DNA of 64,000 nt. It comes from Rhizophagus irregularis. Lineage: Eukaryota > Glomeromycota > Glomeromycetes > Glomerales > Glomeraceae. The notes beneath the pieces are model-generated. The model worked only from the letters and a program-made list of their open reading frames with translations, ran no database searches and had not been told where the DNA came from. Shown here in pieces: positions 12,501 to 22,886 of this stretch. The position numbers and the translations under genes are program-made. Location: contig NC_089441.1 of the NCBI RefSeq assembly GCF_026210795.1, positions 2,976,001 through 3,040,000 of the forward strand, written 5' to 3'. Within the stretch, counting starts at the first letter, position 1. Every line of letters begins with the position of its first letter.

Positions 12501-15167
12501 CATGCAAGTCACACACCTCTCTGAATCTGAATGTGCCTCGGCAACCAGCAGTATCCGTTCCTTGGTTAAACATAAGGCCAACTTTTCACGTGTTCTCCCT
12601 GATTCTATTCTGTTTTTGTCTCAAGGCTTGGGATTAATTAATTTATTTTTTCACCAATCACAAACGCACTTAACTAATTTGTTTTTATTAGCTAATTCTT
12701 CTTCTTTTTTTATGAAAAATTTATTTTTATATAGATTACGTTTAATTCAATTTTCTTTTTTGATTCCCATTTCTCCATTGTTAGTTAATAATTGGACTTT
12801 ATGGTCTAAACTTTTCGCTTTTAAACAGGATTATATCGCTTGCACTATTGCTCTCCTGACCACCACTCCTTTCAAGTTGTCACGTTCTCGACTTTCAACC
12901 TCGTCTGACCTCACTGTACCTGATGGTCACACGCCTTTATTTGAAGTGATGACTCCAAAAATTTTTATATCTTACTTCCGACGTTTAAGAAGTTTGCAAC
13001 TTTATTACCTATCTCAATTCATCACGCCTCAAGGAACCCATATGATCACTTGGAATGTTTATTTATCCAATCTATCAAGTAGGAAAGGCCATCGAGTCCT
13101 CCCGCATAAATGGTTCAACGACATCCACCAATGTGTCACTGTTCCAAATTCCAATTCTCTGCTCTTGGATCAATTCTCTTCCGAAGCTATTCCTTCAAAC
13201 ATTGATTTGGCTCCAGCTTTTGGTTCCTCTAGAAAATCCATGAAATGGATCGTGACTTTAAACGAAGATGGCTCTCCTCTTTTTGGAAAACAACTTAGCA
13301 AACAACAATATTCCTGCAAGATTGTCCATTGGACCTCTGATTGTGTGACTCGACCTAATGATGTTATCACGCTTACCTCACTGCAACAGCCGAAACATGC
13401 ATCCGGTTACCCATACTAAAAGCAACCCAACAGATGTTACTCCTCTATGTATCATCCCAAAACTTTCTCCTCTTAGATCTTTACTTCTCCCAACAACGCA
13501 GGAGCGTATTAGACATGACACCACCACTATTACTTCTCCTTTTACTTGGGCGGACCTTGACGAGATTGTTAGATCCTATTATGGTCGTTTGGACATTCTA
13601 CCTAATTTTTCACAAGAAGATGTGGTTACTCTCCCTTCTCTTTCTCCTTTTCCCTCCTTGGGTTCGGCTGCCTCTCTTGCTTTTGCTGCCTCACCGTTAG
13701 CGACTCCTCCTGATAATCATTATTGTTTTTATACTGATGGTTCTTTAATCAACCTTGGCACTCCTGATGTTTCTATGGGTTGGTCTTGGGTACAAGTCCT
13801 AGATGGCGCTGGTTTTTTCCAATCTATCGCTGCTCACGCTCATGGAATTTTTCACAATTGGCTTCTTCTACAAGAGCTGAAATTGCCGCTATACATGCTG
13901 CTCTTACAGTCACTCCTCCGTCTTCAACGGTCACTATTCATACTGGCTCCCAATCTGCCATAGATGGTCTTCGTCTATGTGCTACCTTTTCTTATTCCAA
14001 TAGTAGGCTTTATTACAAGCACACCAATTTTGAACTCTGGGCTATTATTCAACGTCTCATTTCCTCCAAATCTTTATCCGTCACGGCTGTTAAAGCGAAA
14101 GGTCACTCTGGTAATTTCTATAACGACTACGCGGACTCTCTGGCCAACTCTGCGCATACTTCTTCTTCAGCAATTCTTCTTTCTGATCTGGATCAAGTAT
14201 CTCCTCACGATTTCTTATTAAAATATGATGATATTTTATGCGAATCCAACCCACGACGCCTATTTAAGCAATATTCGCAAATGCTGTGGATGCATAGATT
14301 AACGCGTTTATCGCGTTTTAACTTTACCATTGCTTTATCCTCCATCTCAGATTTCGTGATTGATTGGGATCTTACCTGGTTCTCGCTAAATTCTGAACCT
14401 CAGCATGATGCTTCATTTACTCGTGCTCATGCTTCCTTTCATCGCACCTTCAAATTCAAACTCTTTTTGGAAGATTTGCCTACCTTGGAACATCTTAAAA
14501 GAATTCGCCCGGACTTGTATATCGACATCTTATTGTGTCGTTCGTGCTTCGACTCCAAGGAAGATTTCATGCACTTGTTTATGTGCAAATGTAGACGAAT
14601 CGCTATGGAACGGATTCTCCTCTCCTACCAACATCACTTTATCAACAAACTTCAAGAAGCTGGTGATCTCGTTAAGAAAGATCCCTCTTTAATTATTAAC
14701 AAATTTAAATCTCTTCCTTGTTGGTCCTTTTCTTCTTCAAATTGGACTTCATATAGCCTTGTCCGTGGCTGCCTTCCGAAATCCTTTGTCAAATTTTTGA
14801 AGAACTTTCTATTCCACGTAACTCTGCGATGAAGGTTATCTCTGCTATCCACAATCACTTTATCCAAAAGATTAGAAAACGAATTTGGCTACCGCGCTCC
14901 TATGATAAATCTAAATGGGAAGACGCGATGAATATTACTCATAAACTTAAACTTTCTCGGCCTTCAAATTTGCCAAAGTCTACGTACTTACCTTTCTCAA
15001 CTTTACCTCCTCCGACCCTTTCCGACGCTGCACGTGACTCCGACGTTGATTATTTAAAGAACTCGATGAAATATGGTTTGCCTTGGTTTAATCACTATTC
15101 GGGTTTTATGGGTCGTCTAACGGTGCAACTTACTAACAGCTTTAGCAGGGTGGTGTGTCGATTTTAA
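9552..15167 (+). pseudogene. LINE ORF2 polyprotein: endonuclease, reverse transcriptase, RNase H
   Basis: Replication polyprotein of the LINE. The endonuclease part (9552 to about 10430) shows SFNVNGLR, GDFN (10125-10136), RIDYVW and SSDHNPV; the usual metal-binding Glu in the ETHL motif is Asp here (GAT at 9786-9788). Reverse transcriptase has NDKAPGPS (about 11350), NTRPITLLEV, DISKAFDSVD (from 11749) and the catalytic FMDD (12088-12099). RNase H has FYTDGS (about 13728), RAEIAAIHAAL and GHSGNFYNDYAD, but the TDSQ Asp is Gly (GGC at 13945-13947). A C-terminal knuckle CRSC...HLFMC lies near 14535-14590. Breaks: a frameshift after 11384 inside the ITYEML-like motif, one near 13405-13430, and 1-nt losses in T runs at 13848-13852 and 14794-14798. 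Frame continuity apart from these is excellent, so the copy is young or some breaks are sequencing errors. Confidence 0.9.
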
Positions 15168-15431
15168 CAATGGGCGCATTGTTCGTTGGTTTGTTTGCAT
15201 AGTTGCCTCTTCTTAGGTTGAAATATATTTAGGCGGGGGATCAGGATAGTTTTAGTGTTATGCGATTTTTCTTTTTGAATTATTTTATAGCTTTATTACT
15301 GTTTTGGAGACTATATAGTTTTGTTTTTAGTTAATTTTATTTTTCTTTTTTGTACTTTGAAAATTTTATTTTATTTTTGTAAGTTCGTTGAATAAATTTA
15401 ATAAAGATAAAGGCTACTATACCATATTTGC
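15168..15431 (+). terminator. LINE 3' UTR with polyadenylation-type signals
   Basis: Follows the ORF2 stop. T-rich tracts precede AATAAATTTAATAAAG (from about 15390), then the element ends GGCTACTATACCATATTTGC without a long poly-A tail. The same 3' end is recognisable in reverse complement near 24600, which supports this boundary. Confidence 0.65.
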
Positions 15432-15445
15432 CTTAACCCATCATA
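15432..15445 (+). repeat. LINE target-site duplication, right copy
   Basis: Second copy of CTTAACCCATCATA. Joining 7245 directly to 15446 restores the Tnp2 frame (L-N-P-S-Y-I-N-V-V-M-P-L-E). Confidence 0.92.
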
Positions 15446-15978
15446 TATCAATGTCGTTATGCCTTTGGAGTTGCGAGGATTTCTATGTGAATGGTATGCA
15501 ATATTATATGAAAGGGAAAAAGAAGATGTGTTAGGATTTATGGATTTGCATATGAATCAGCATGCAAGACTACAAATTGGCGCCGAAATATTTGGATCTA
15601 TGATTTCTGGTCGCCATGAAAAAAATGCGAATATATTTGCAAAATGGAAAGCAGCTAATGATGATTCAGTTGACACTTATCCGGGTGAAGTCCAATATTA
15701 TTTCGAGCATGCCCTTAGATTTCCAGAAGGAACGAAAACTCACCTCCTAGCATATGTCAAGTGGTATAAACCTGCACCTTCTTCTAGTATTCGGTTTAAA
15801 CATAGTTTTATGGAGCCAGAAATATCAAATACCGAATTATGGAAAGCCTCAAGAAGGTTGTGATTCCCTGTTAGCGGTTCATAGGATATTATGTCGAGCT
15901 ACAAAATTTAGAAATATTATGGTAGGAAAACAAAAATATTTGTCGATTATACCTTTGAATAGAAGATTTAACTTGTAG
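15446..15978 (+). pseudogene. Tnp2-like transposase, C-terminal part after the LINE
   Basis: Continues the transposase split at 7245. It reads YINVVMPLELRGFLCEWYA, FMDLHMNQHARLQIGAEIFG, SGRHEKNANIFAKW and VQYYFEHALRF. A frameshift near 15850 moves the reading to CDSLLAVHRILCRATKFRN and YLSIIPLNRRFNL, ending at a TAG/TAA cluster at 15976-15978. This ending is typical of the fungal Tnp2/Plavaka group. The C-terminal domain lacks the DDE core and probably serves in element-specific folding or binding. No matching terminal inverted repeats for the parent element were identified with confidence. Confidence 0.8.
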
Positions 15979-16643
15979 TATACCACACCAAATAAAGAAA
16001 ATGATGACACATTTGATTTCCATTTCAAGCTTAGTGATAATCATGTATAATATAAGCAAGAAGATAGTATGTCTCGTGACTTTCATCAAATGAAAAATTA
16101 TTAATCGCGTATTACATAAGCATAATTTTTGCTCAACGAATTCGTTTAACGCGCTCAACATTAATTCAACATTTGAAAATTAACATTAAATCAATCCGAG
16201 ATGTAAAATTAATAAAATTAATTAATTTTTTTTCGCATTAGTAAGTCGTAATAAATAAATGTTAATTTTTACGTAAGAATAATACCGGGCCTAATTTACA
16301 AAATTTTTAATCACTTTTAATGGCTAATTTTTTTTTTGTACGATAGAAAACAATGGAAGATTGACATTTTAATCACTTTTAATGGACAAGAGACGGAGTT
16401 TTACGAAATCTATGTTTTGTGAATTTTATGATATAATATCATGAATCAACGAAATCATTTTGAAATGGTGTTACATTAAAAATTGTACTAATAATTAAAA
16501 AATGAAATGATGTAATATCATGATAATTGAATGGCATAATTAGAATTGTTACAAGAACTTTCTCGCATTTTTTTGATAATCAATACTAATTAATAATCAA
16601 TACATATTTTTTTTTATAATCAATACATTTTTTTTTATCAAAT
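15979..16643. other. AT-rich spacer downstream of the Tnp2 gene
   Basis: No gene seen. It contains a short direct duplication (TTTTAATCACTTTTAATGG near 16309-16323 and 16368-16386) and several ATAATATCATGA words near 16430-16530. It may hold the right end of the Tnp2-like element, but no inverted repeat partner was found. Confidence 0.35.
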
Positions 16644-17552
16644 ATGTTTCCAAATATTCTAAACAATTTTTTAACAAAATTTCAAACAATGTCCTCATCT
16701 TCAACTGATTCAACCACCGTCAATGGTACCAATACCATCAATGTCAATACTACCTCCATTTTCGACACTATAACTTATTCTTCCGGCCGGGTGGAGTGGT
16801 CGGATGACCAAATCGCTGCTTTGATTGAGCAGCGGAGGTCAAAAGAAACTTCGAGTACCATTATCAAATTGCAGGAAGAAGTAGAAAAAATTTCTGGAAT
16901 TCCGTTGCGAATAAAGTAAATGAGAGGTGTGGGAGCAATTATTCGGGCAAACAGTGCCAAACAAAATTCAATGGATTAGTGACCGGTTATCACGTGAGTT
17001 AAATATTAATAAAAATTTGTTGTAATAGTAATTTTAATACTTATTAATACTTATTTAACACTTAATACTTTAGGATCAATTATTAGTGATTGCAAACGAT
17101 CCGAGAGGGGCAAGAAGCCGTGCTGGTGCCATTTTTTTTGAAGTCATGAATACACGGTTTTGGGAGAAACCAGGTAAGAACTTTTAAATCTAACAACATT
17201 ACATAATCAACAAAATGATTATATTAAAGAGGTAAATTGTTTTATTTAATATGATTTAATATGTTTCTAGATGATCAGTTTGTACAGGCTTCAATTGGTG
17301 TTAATATAACTCAACGCAGACGAAACAGAAGGAATGGTATGTAAAGTATAAAAGTTTAATCAAATTATAAATTTTTATTGATTTTCTTAATTATTTTATA
17401 GCACGTGGGAGCCGGAATACTCAAAATACGAATACTCTAAATACAGAAGATCGAAATGGTAAGTACAAAATTTATTAATTTTTTTTTCTTTTTTAGTCGT
17501 AAATACAAAATTTATTAATTTCTTTCCTTTTTTAGTCGATAATGATGAATGA
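16644..17552 (+). pseudogene. Five-exon Myb/SANT-like DNA-binding protein
   Basis: Small protein with an N-terminal Myb/SANT- or trihelix-like domain. Exon 1 (16644-16993) encodes a Ser/Thr-rich start, RVEWSDDQIAALIEQRR and, after a frame change near 16840, FEYHYQIAGRSRKNFWNSV, NERCGSNYSGKQCQTKFNGL. Introns with GT-AG borders lie at 16994-17073, 17174-17270, 17337-17401 and 17459-17535. Exons 2-5 encode QLLVIANDPRGARSRAGAIF, FWEKP, QRRRNRRNARGSRNTQNT and VDNDE before TGA at 17550-17552. All splice phases agree. The indel in exon 1 makes it a pseudogene unless it is a sequencing error. Such proteins accompany Harbinger transposases in many genomes, but no Harbinger transposase is near, so a host gene is equally possible. 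Confidence 0.7.
17459..17535 (+). repeat. Tandem duplication containing two 3' splice sites
   Basis: Intron 4 of the Myb/SANT-like gene consists of two copies of about 39 bp, each ending CTTTTTTAGTCG-like. The upstream acceptor would add 13 codons in the same phase with no stop, so two isoforms are possible. Confidence 0.7.
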
Positions 17553-18052
17553 GTTTTTTATTTTCATTCACGGAATAATAATTCACATTCCGATATCCTT
17601 CAAAGCTATAATAAATACATAAAATAATAGCATGTTTGTAATTATTATATTAAATAAAAAAGTCTTCAAATAATGCTAAACTTAATGATTTGATGCAAGA
17701 ATCAAATAATACTTAATAATTGATACATGACTATCATCAAAATTTTCAGCGCCGCTAAAAATTAAAGCCTTTTCTATAAGATCCTTAAATGATATCCAAT
17801 GCTCTTAAAAATTGTTTTCGTTATGCTAATTAATTTATTGGTCCCTTTCAATTACTGATCATCTGGCAGACTGCCATACACCAATTTTTTTTCACACATG
17901 GTTTATCCATAGTGCATAAATAATAGTGCACATTTTCGTGCACAAAAAATTTTATTCCGTGCACAAAAAAATTTGATATGCATCGTATATATATTCGTAT
18001 TAGATAAATGATATGATAATCTAATTTTTCTTTTTTTTTAAGCGTAATAAGA
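17553..18052. other. Left flank of the second hAT gene with GTGCAC motifs
   Basis: No gene. Between 17925 and 17975 the word GTGCACA (with AAAAA or TTTT beside it) recurs three times, matching a cluster at 20540-20645 on the other side of the hAT gene. These are plausible subterminal transposase-binding repeats. I could not fix exact TIRs or a TSD. Confidence 0.45.
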
Positions 18053-20393
18053 ATGGAAGATATCACAAAATATCTAAATAATTATACTCCTCAAGAGAAA
18101 AAAACTGACAAACCAACAAAAAAAAAGAAGTCGAAATGATAAAAATACAGAGGTTATTCAAATTAGTGATGTTGAAGATAATGAAATTAATAGTGAAGGA
18201 GAATTAAATGAGATTATTTAAGGCAAAAAATAAAAATAAAAAAAAATAAATATTCACGTTTAGAAAAAGATAACCTTAAATGGAATCCATCTTGGCCTTT
18301 CAAATATCCATGGTTATATTGTGAAAAAAGAAATGGAAAAGAAGTTATGTTTTGTAAAATATGCAAAAATGCAAATAGTTCTAGTGTGTGGACAACTACT
18401 GGTTTGGAGTGGTTAAAGGAAGATTGTATTGAAAGGCATATAAAAGCAATTAATGCAAAAAATTCAGATCAGTTGACAATTAAAGAAGGCTTTATGCAAC
18501 AAATGAACCATAATCAAGCATTAATTATTTGTTGTATGCGTAATGTATATTATTTAACACAACGTAATATAGCACTTAATAATTATGGATCTCTTTGTGA
18601 TTTAATTACATATCAAATTAATTATCAATATCAAACTGGGGATGAAAATTTTATCCAAAATCTTCGTCCACCTCTTCTTCAAAATCATTCTGAAATTACA
18701 ACTTCATCATCTTCAACTAATAATTATGCACTTTATAAAAATGCAGTTCCAGAAAGAGAATTACTTTTTTCTATATTTACTATTGTTGAAGAAAGCGTTG
18801 TTGCTGAGGTTAAAGAATCACCATGTTAGAGTTTACTTATTGATGAAAGCAATACAAATGTTATATCTGAAAAAACTATTGCATTAGTTTCGAAACATTT
18901 AGTAAATGGTGGACCTATTTTCGTTTTCTTGGATTGACACAAATAACAGATGCATCGGCTGATGGAATTATGAATGTAATAAACCTTTTTATAACTCAAA
19001 AAGAACTGGATATAACGAAATTAAGACATTTTGGTAGTGACGGAGCTGCAACCATGACAGGTAATTATTAAATAATAATTAATTAATCTAAAAATATATA
19101 ATTTAATAATATATATATATATATATATTTTATCATTTTACTTAGGCATTCGTAATGGTGTTGCAACTCAACTAAAAAAACTTAATAATTTTATTACATC
19201 AACACATTGTGTTGCACATCGCTTACACTTAGCTTCAGAAGAAGCTGCAAATGAAACACCATATTTCGCACATTATAAAACTATAATTAAAGGAATTTAT
19301 TCTTATTTTTCTAATTCATATAAGCGAATGTATGAATTAAAAAAAATCAAAGAAGATATGGAAGTTTCTGATTTAACAATTCTTAATGTATGTGATACAC
19401 GATGGCTATCATGGTCTAATGTAATTAACAATTTTCACCAAATAATTGAACCCATTCAAAAAGCATTACAACGTGATGTTAATTCATCTAATACGGCTAA
19501 ATTCTTATTTAACGCAATGTGGATACCGAATTTCTTATTATTACGAAATTTTTTGCTGATATTTTTTTTTATTTTAAAAAAAATTATATTGGTTTTTCAA
19601 TTTGATTATATTTCTTTATGATCACAACTCGAAATGGCATATGAATCTATAACCGCAAATTTTATTGGATCTGCAGATGTCTTACCGAAGTATGGTACCC
19701 ATTTGCGAAAGTTAATAGATGAGTTAAAATTACACCCTGAAGATTTGCCAGGCTAGTTTATTTTTAACTTATTTATTAAATTAATTACTAATAAATTTTT
19801 GCTCAATTATGTTTGTTAATTAGATTTTATTAAACATTATGCTGAAAAAGTTATTACAAATTTGTGAAAAAGATTTCCTAATGAAAATTTATATTATTCT
19901 TTACGAATTTTTGATCCTCATGAAGTGCCGCTTGATAAAAATGCATAAAAATGCTTTACAAAACTGTGAAGAAGAGCTTTCGGATCTTATACATTTTTAT
20001 GGAAAGAAAAAAGAATTAATAATGATGAGCATTCATTAATTGATGACGAAGAAGTTAAGAAAGAATGGGATTTGGCTAAAAATCTAATTGCGTCATATAG
20101 ATTTGCCAAAGGATGTAAATTTACTGAATGTTGGTATAAGATCTTTAATACTACTCATTTCTGAAACCAATTCCCTAATCTTATTATTCTTATTGATTTG
20201 TCATTAATTATACCTTTTTCTAACACTGTGGTGGAGCGTGTATTTTCTAGGCAAAATTTAATCAAAACAAACTGACATTCGAAACAGAGTGCATATTGAT
20301 ACTCTTAATATGCATTTACATGTTTCTTTAAATGGCCCTCAAAATTTTGAAAATTTCAATTATTTAGCAGCTTACAATCATTGGGCTTCTTAA
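18053..20393 (+). pseudogene. hAT transposase with BED-like N-terminus, degenerate
   Basis: Cut-and-paste transposase of the hAT superfamily, in broken frames. The ATG at 18053 begins MEDITKYLNNYTPQEKK. Then WNPSWPFKYPWLYCEKRNGK and CKICKNANSSSVW give a BED-type zinc finger. The longest frame, 18347-18829, ends at an in-frame TAG, after which LLIDESNTNV continues. FRFLGLTQITDASADG, LRHFGSDGAATMTG (first catalytic region), an intron near 19064-19145, and THCVAHRLHLASEEA, VCDTRWLSWSNV follow. The C-terminal dimerisation region reads IIPFSNTVVERVFSRQNLIK and RNRVHIDTLNMHLHVSL, ending NHWAS at 20391-20393. At least six frameshifts or stops are present. The order is that of ZNF862/KIAA1586-like hAT proteins (recalled). 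Inactive as written. Confidence 0.8.
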
Positions 20394-20539
20394 AGATCGG
20401 GCAATTTAATAATTATAGTGATTTATTTTTCATTTTTTTGGAACATTTTAGTGTAATTAATTATATTTTATAAATAAAATCTATAATATAATTAGGAATT
20501 TAGGATTTAAAAGTTAGGACGTTTTATATTATAAATTAA

Positions 20540-20660
20540 TATAGTGCACATTTTTGTGCACAAAAATTTTTAAAAATTGAGTTCGTGACGTGCGCAAAAA
20601 AAAAAATTATTCTTATGTGCACGTGAGCACATTTTTTTTCCAGATTTTATACACTGGTTG
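20540..20660. repeat. GTGCAC subterminal cluster, right side of hAT
   Basis: ATAGTGCACATTTTTGTGCAC near 20541 repeats the left-hand motif at 17925, followed by GTGCGCA and GTGCACGTGAGCAC. The symmetric placement around the transposase supports these as hAT subterminal repeats. Confidence 0.5.
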
Positions 20661-21159
20661 GAAGGTTGGAAACATATTTTTTGTAAAATAATTTTTATCT
20701 TTTGTATAGGTCACTAAAATCACATGACATTTATGCATGTATATTAATAACCAATTAAAATCGCTTTGATTACATACATGTGATATCTAAAATTAATGCG
20801 TGATTTTTTTTGTTTATTTTCAAAAATACACTTTTCTCTTCTTACTTATCTTTTATTAACGCTTTACGGTTCGTCTCTTCTTTTCTCTTTTATCCAAGTA
20901 TACTTTACTTATCTTTTACAATATTAACAATACTTTGGCACTTTAGTTTATATATTTAATATAGTAAGACGTACTCATCTACCATATACAAAAGAAAAGA
21001 ATAAAAAAAAGGAAAAAATGTACCCCTACCCACATACAAAAAAGAGAAAAGTCTCTTTTAAATAAATAGTGGAACTGTTAAGCAAGGTATGAAAATAGGA
21101 TATACGCGTATTTTTCATATTTTTCTTTACAATAGTGGTTTGAGCCTTTCTTTGTGGTA
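20661..21159. other. AT-rich stretch, nothing recognised
   Basis: No coding or repeat signal beyond T/C-rich tracts at 20820-20900 (TCTTCTTACTTATC words). Confidence 0.4.
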
Positions 21160-21302
21160 AAGTGTGAATATATTTTTCAACTGCCATGTATCTATTGCTT
21201 GTTAAATATATTTGCTTTCTTTGTTAGACTGTGGTATTACAATATGAAGTGTGAATATATTTTTCAACTGCCATGTATCTATTGCTTGTTAAATATATTT
21301 GC
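21160..21302 (+). repeat. 56-bp perfect direct repeat
   Basis: The block starting AAGTGTGAATATATTTTTCA occurs at 21160-21215 and 21247-21302 with no mismatch, 31 bp apart. A 64-codon frame across it is an artefact of the duplication. The perfect identity implies a recent event or gene conversion. Confidence 0.85.
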
Positions 21303-22340
21303 AATTTCTTTTGTAATATTTGCTTTAGCCTGGAGGAAAATGTTATGAAATAGGGCTGGATATTTTATGACATTTTCTGCCTTCCAATTACTTTGTCCGG
21401 GGGTAACCTGACAATTTGTCGTTGTCCGTCAGTTGTAGCAACCAGCATTTTTTTACGATTTTAAGAAACAAAACTTTTTCAAAAATTTAATAAAGAAAGA
21501 ACTAACTTAAAAATATTATTTTATTATTCTTTACAAAACGCTGGCGCTGGAGTTATTTTTTCTCTTACTTATCAAATCCCAACATGTCCAAAGACTAATC
21601 ATGTAGTACGCTGTGGTCTGGAACCACCCGAGATTTTTGACTACCTAGGGATGAAGTTTCAGAGGTACTTGTGACCCGATAAAAGCAAATTTCTCCCTTC
21701 GACTTGCAGGCTCATTAATCGGGAGACGAGGTGGTTCCTAAGTACCTTCCACATCAAGGGCGGACATTTTTTGATACTGTGCGTCAAGATGGTAATCCTA
21801 TATCTGCGAATTCAAGAAAAAAAACTCTAAATCAAAAGAATTTGAAAGCAACACATATCAAGGTAATCTAAGCATTCTTTTTAAAAAAATTTAATCAAAA
21901 ATTAATTTGGTTTATATATAGTAAACTCAAGAAAAGAAGATCTAATCATATATCTTCAGAAGAATATGAGAGTAACGCACATCAAGGTAATTTAAATATT
22001 TATTTTTTTTATTTATTAAAGAAAAATAATTAACAAGATCTATTTTCTCTTTAAACAGCAAACTTCAAAAAAGAGGTGAAATAAATACAAAGGTATATTT
22101 TTTACTAATTTTTATTTATATTATACACTTCTTTTCTTTTTTTCTAACCTACTAACGTTTGTTTTTACTAATATATTTTACTACTAAACATACTAATAAC
22201 ATTTTCTATTACTAACCATTTTTTACTAACATTTTTTTAATACTATTCTTTTTCTTTTACGAATACATTATTCATACTAATATCTTTATTACTAAAATAC
22301 TATTTCTTTCTTTTAAATATTAAACAGATAAAAATAAGCG
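21303..22340 (+). other. Exon-like duplicated blocks and ACTAAC-rich sequence
   Basis: Two exon-like blocks end in the same donor context: one ending CACATATCAAG|GTAATCTAAG near 21861 and one ending CGCACATCAAG|GTAATTTAAA near 21987. Each is preceded or followed by AG acceptors. In one frame both read NSRKxxL...THIK. From 22140 to 22320 the DNA is rich in ACTAACATT/ACTAATATT. In reverse complement this resembles 52440-52680 inside the 6.1-kb CACTA-like element, so this block may be the interior of a related copy ending at 22886. Confidence 0.4.
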
Positions 22341-22549
22341 CTATTTGTAGATAACAGATATCTAATTATTTATATAGCTATATAGAATAATATATTTTTT
22401 TGTAATCTTTTTTATTATTAATTAAAAAACAATAAAACTTTTAGTTTAATTGAAAATAATAAAATTTGTGTAATAAAATTTTACTTTAGCCCGAATTAAA
22501 ATTAAAAATTAATCTGAAATTATAATTTTGCCCAGATTAAATTATAATA

Positions 22550-22886
22550 TTATATGAAAAAATTATCTATCGTATTGTCAGATAAATGTACGATATGTAT
22601 CCTATATTTACCCGATATCTATATAACATGTGTCCGATATTATACTGACCAATATCTATATGATATTTATACAACATGTATAAGATATGTGCCCGATATT
22701 ATACTACCCGATATATGTGTAATATGTGCACGATATCTATAATATATATCACCGAACTTCTGCATAAACATTACAGATATCAGGTACCCAATATGTGTGT
22801 AATTGTTGCATATCGTATACATATCATATACATATCCTACATATATCTGGTACCCGATATGCAACCGATAGCCTCGATTTTGACCT
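22550..22886 (+). mobile_element. CACTA-like element, right terminal region
   Basis: Array of CGATAT, CCCGATAT and GGTACCCGATAT words ending in ATTTTGACCTGTG at 22874-22886. Read inversely this end is CACAGGTCAAAATCG, one base from the CACTGGTCAAAAT ends of the element at 51548-57637. The sequence beyond is a different minus-strand gene, so 22886 is a real junction. The left end is unknown; the CACAGGTC at 917 lies in a different gene and the 3-bp flanks do not match. Confidence 0.6.

Larger units (their letters stand above)
7246..15431 (+). mobile_element. Near-complete LINE (non-LTR retrotransposon), 8186 bp, nested in the Tnp2 gene
   Basis: Retrotransposon that copies itself by target-primed reverse transcription. 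Order: 5' UTR with a GATAAGGACT tandem repeat (7246-7275), ORF1 with RNA-binding and zinc-knuckle features (7372-9504), and ORF2 with APE-type endonuclease, reverse transcriptase, RNase H and C-terminal zinc knuckle (9552-15167). The 3' UTR has AATAAA signals. Perfect 14-bp TSDs flank it. The domain set EN-RT-RH fits the I/Tad-like side of LINEs. It is visibly richer in C and G than its flanks. Frameshifts in both ORFs mean this copy is probably not autonomous as written. A decayed relative lies at 24597-26215 on the other strand. Confidence 0.92.

Noticed and set aside
13358-13700. Leu-rich overlapping frames in LINE ORF2
   Set aside because: Off-frame readings of the C/T-rich LINE sequence; the RNase H frame explains the region.
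17880-20660. Exact TIR/TSD for the second hAT element (candidates CAGACTG / CAGTGTA)
   Set aside because: Flanking 8-mers do not match and the TIR similarity is too weak to call.
21154-21348. 64-codon hydrophobic frame, possible membrane peptide
   Set aside because: It spans the perfect 56-bp duplication and has no other support.
917-22886. A single 22-kb CACTA-like element bounded by CACAGGTC ends, containing the Tnp2-like gene
   Set aside because: The ends are attractive, but the two flanks belong to different genes and the 3-bp flanking sequences do not match, so the ends cannot be paired from this window.
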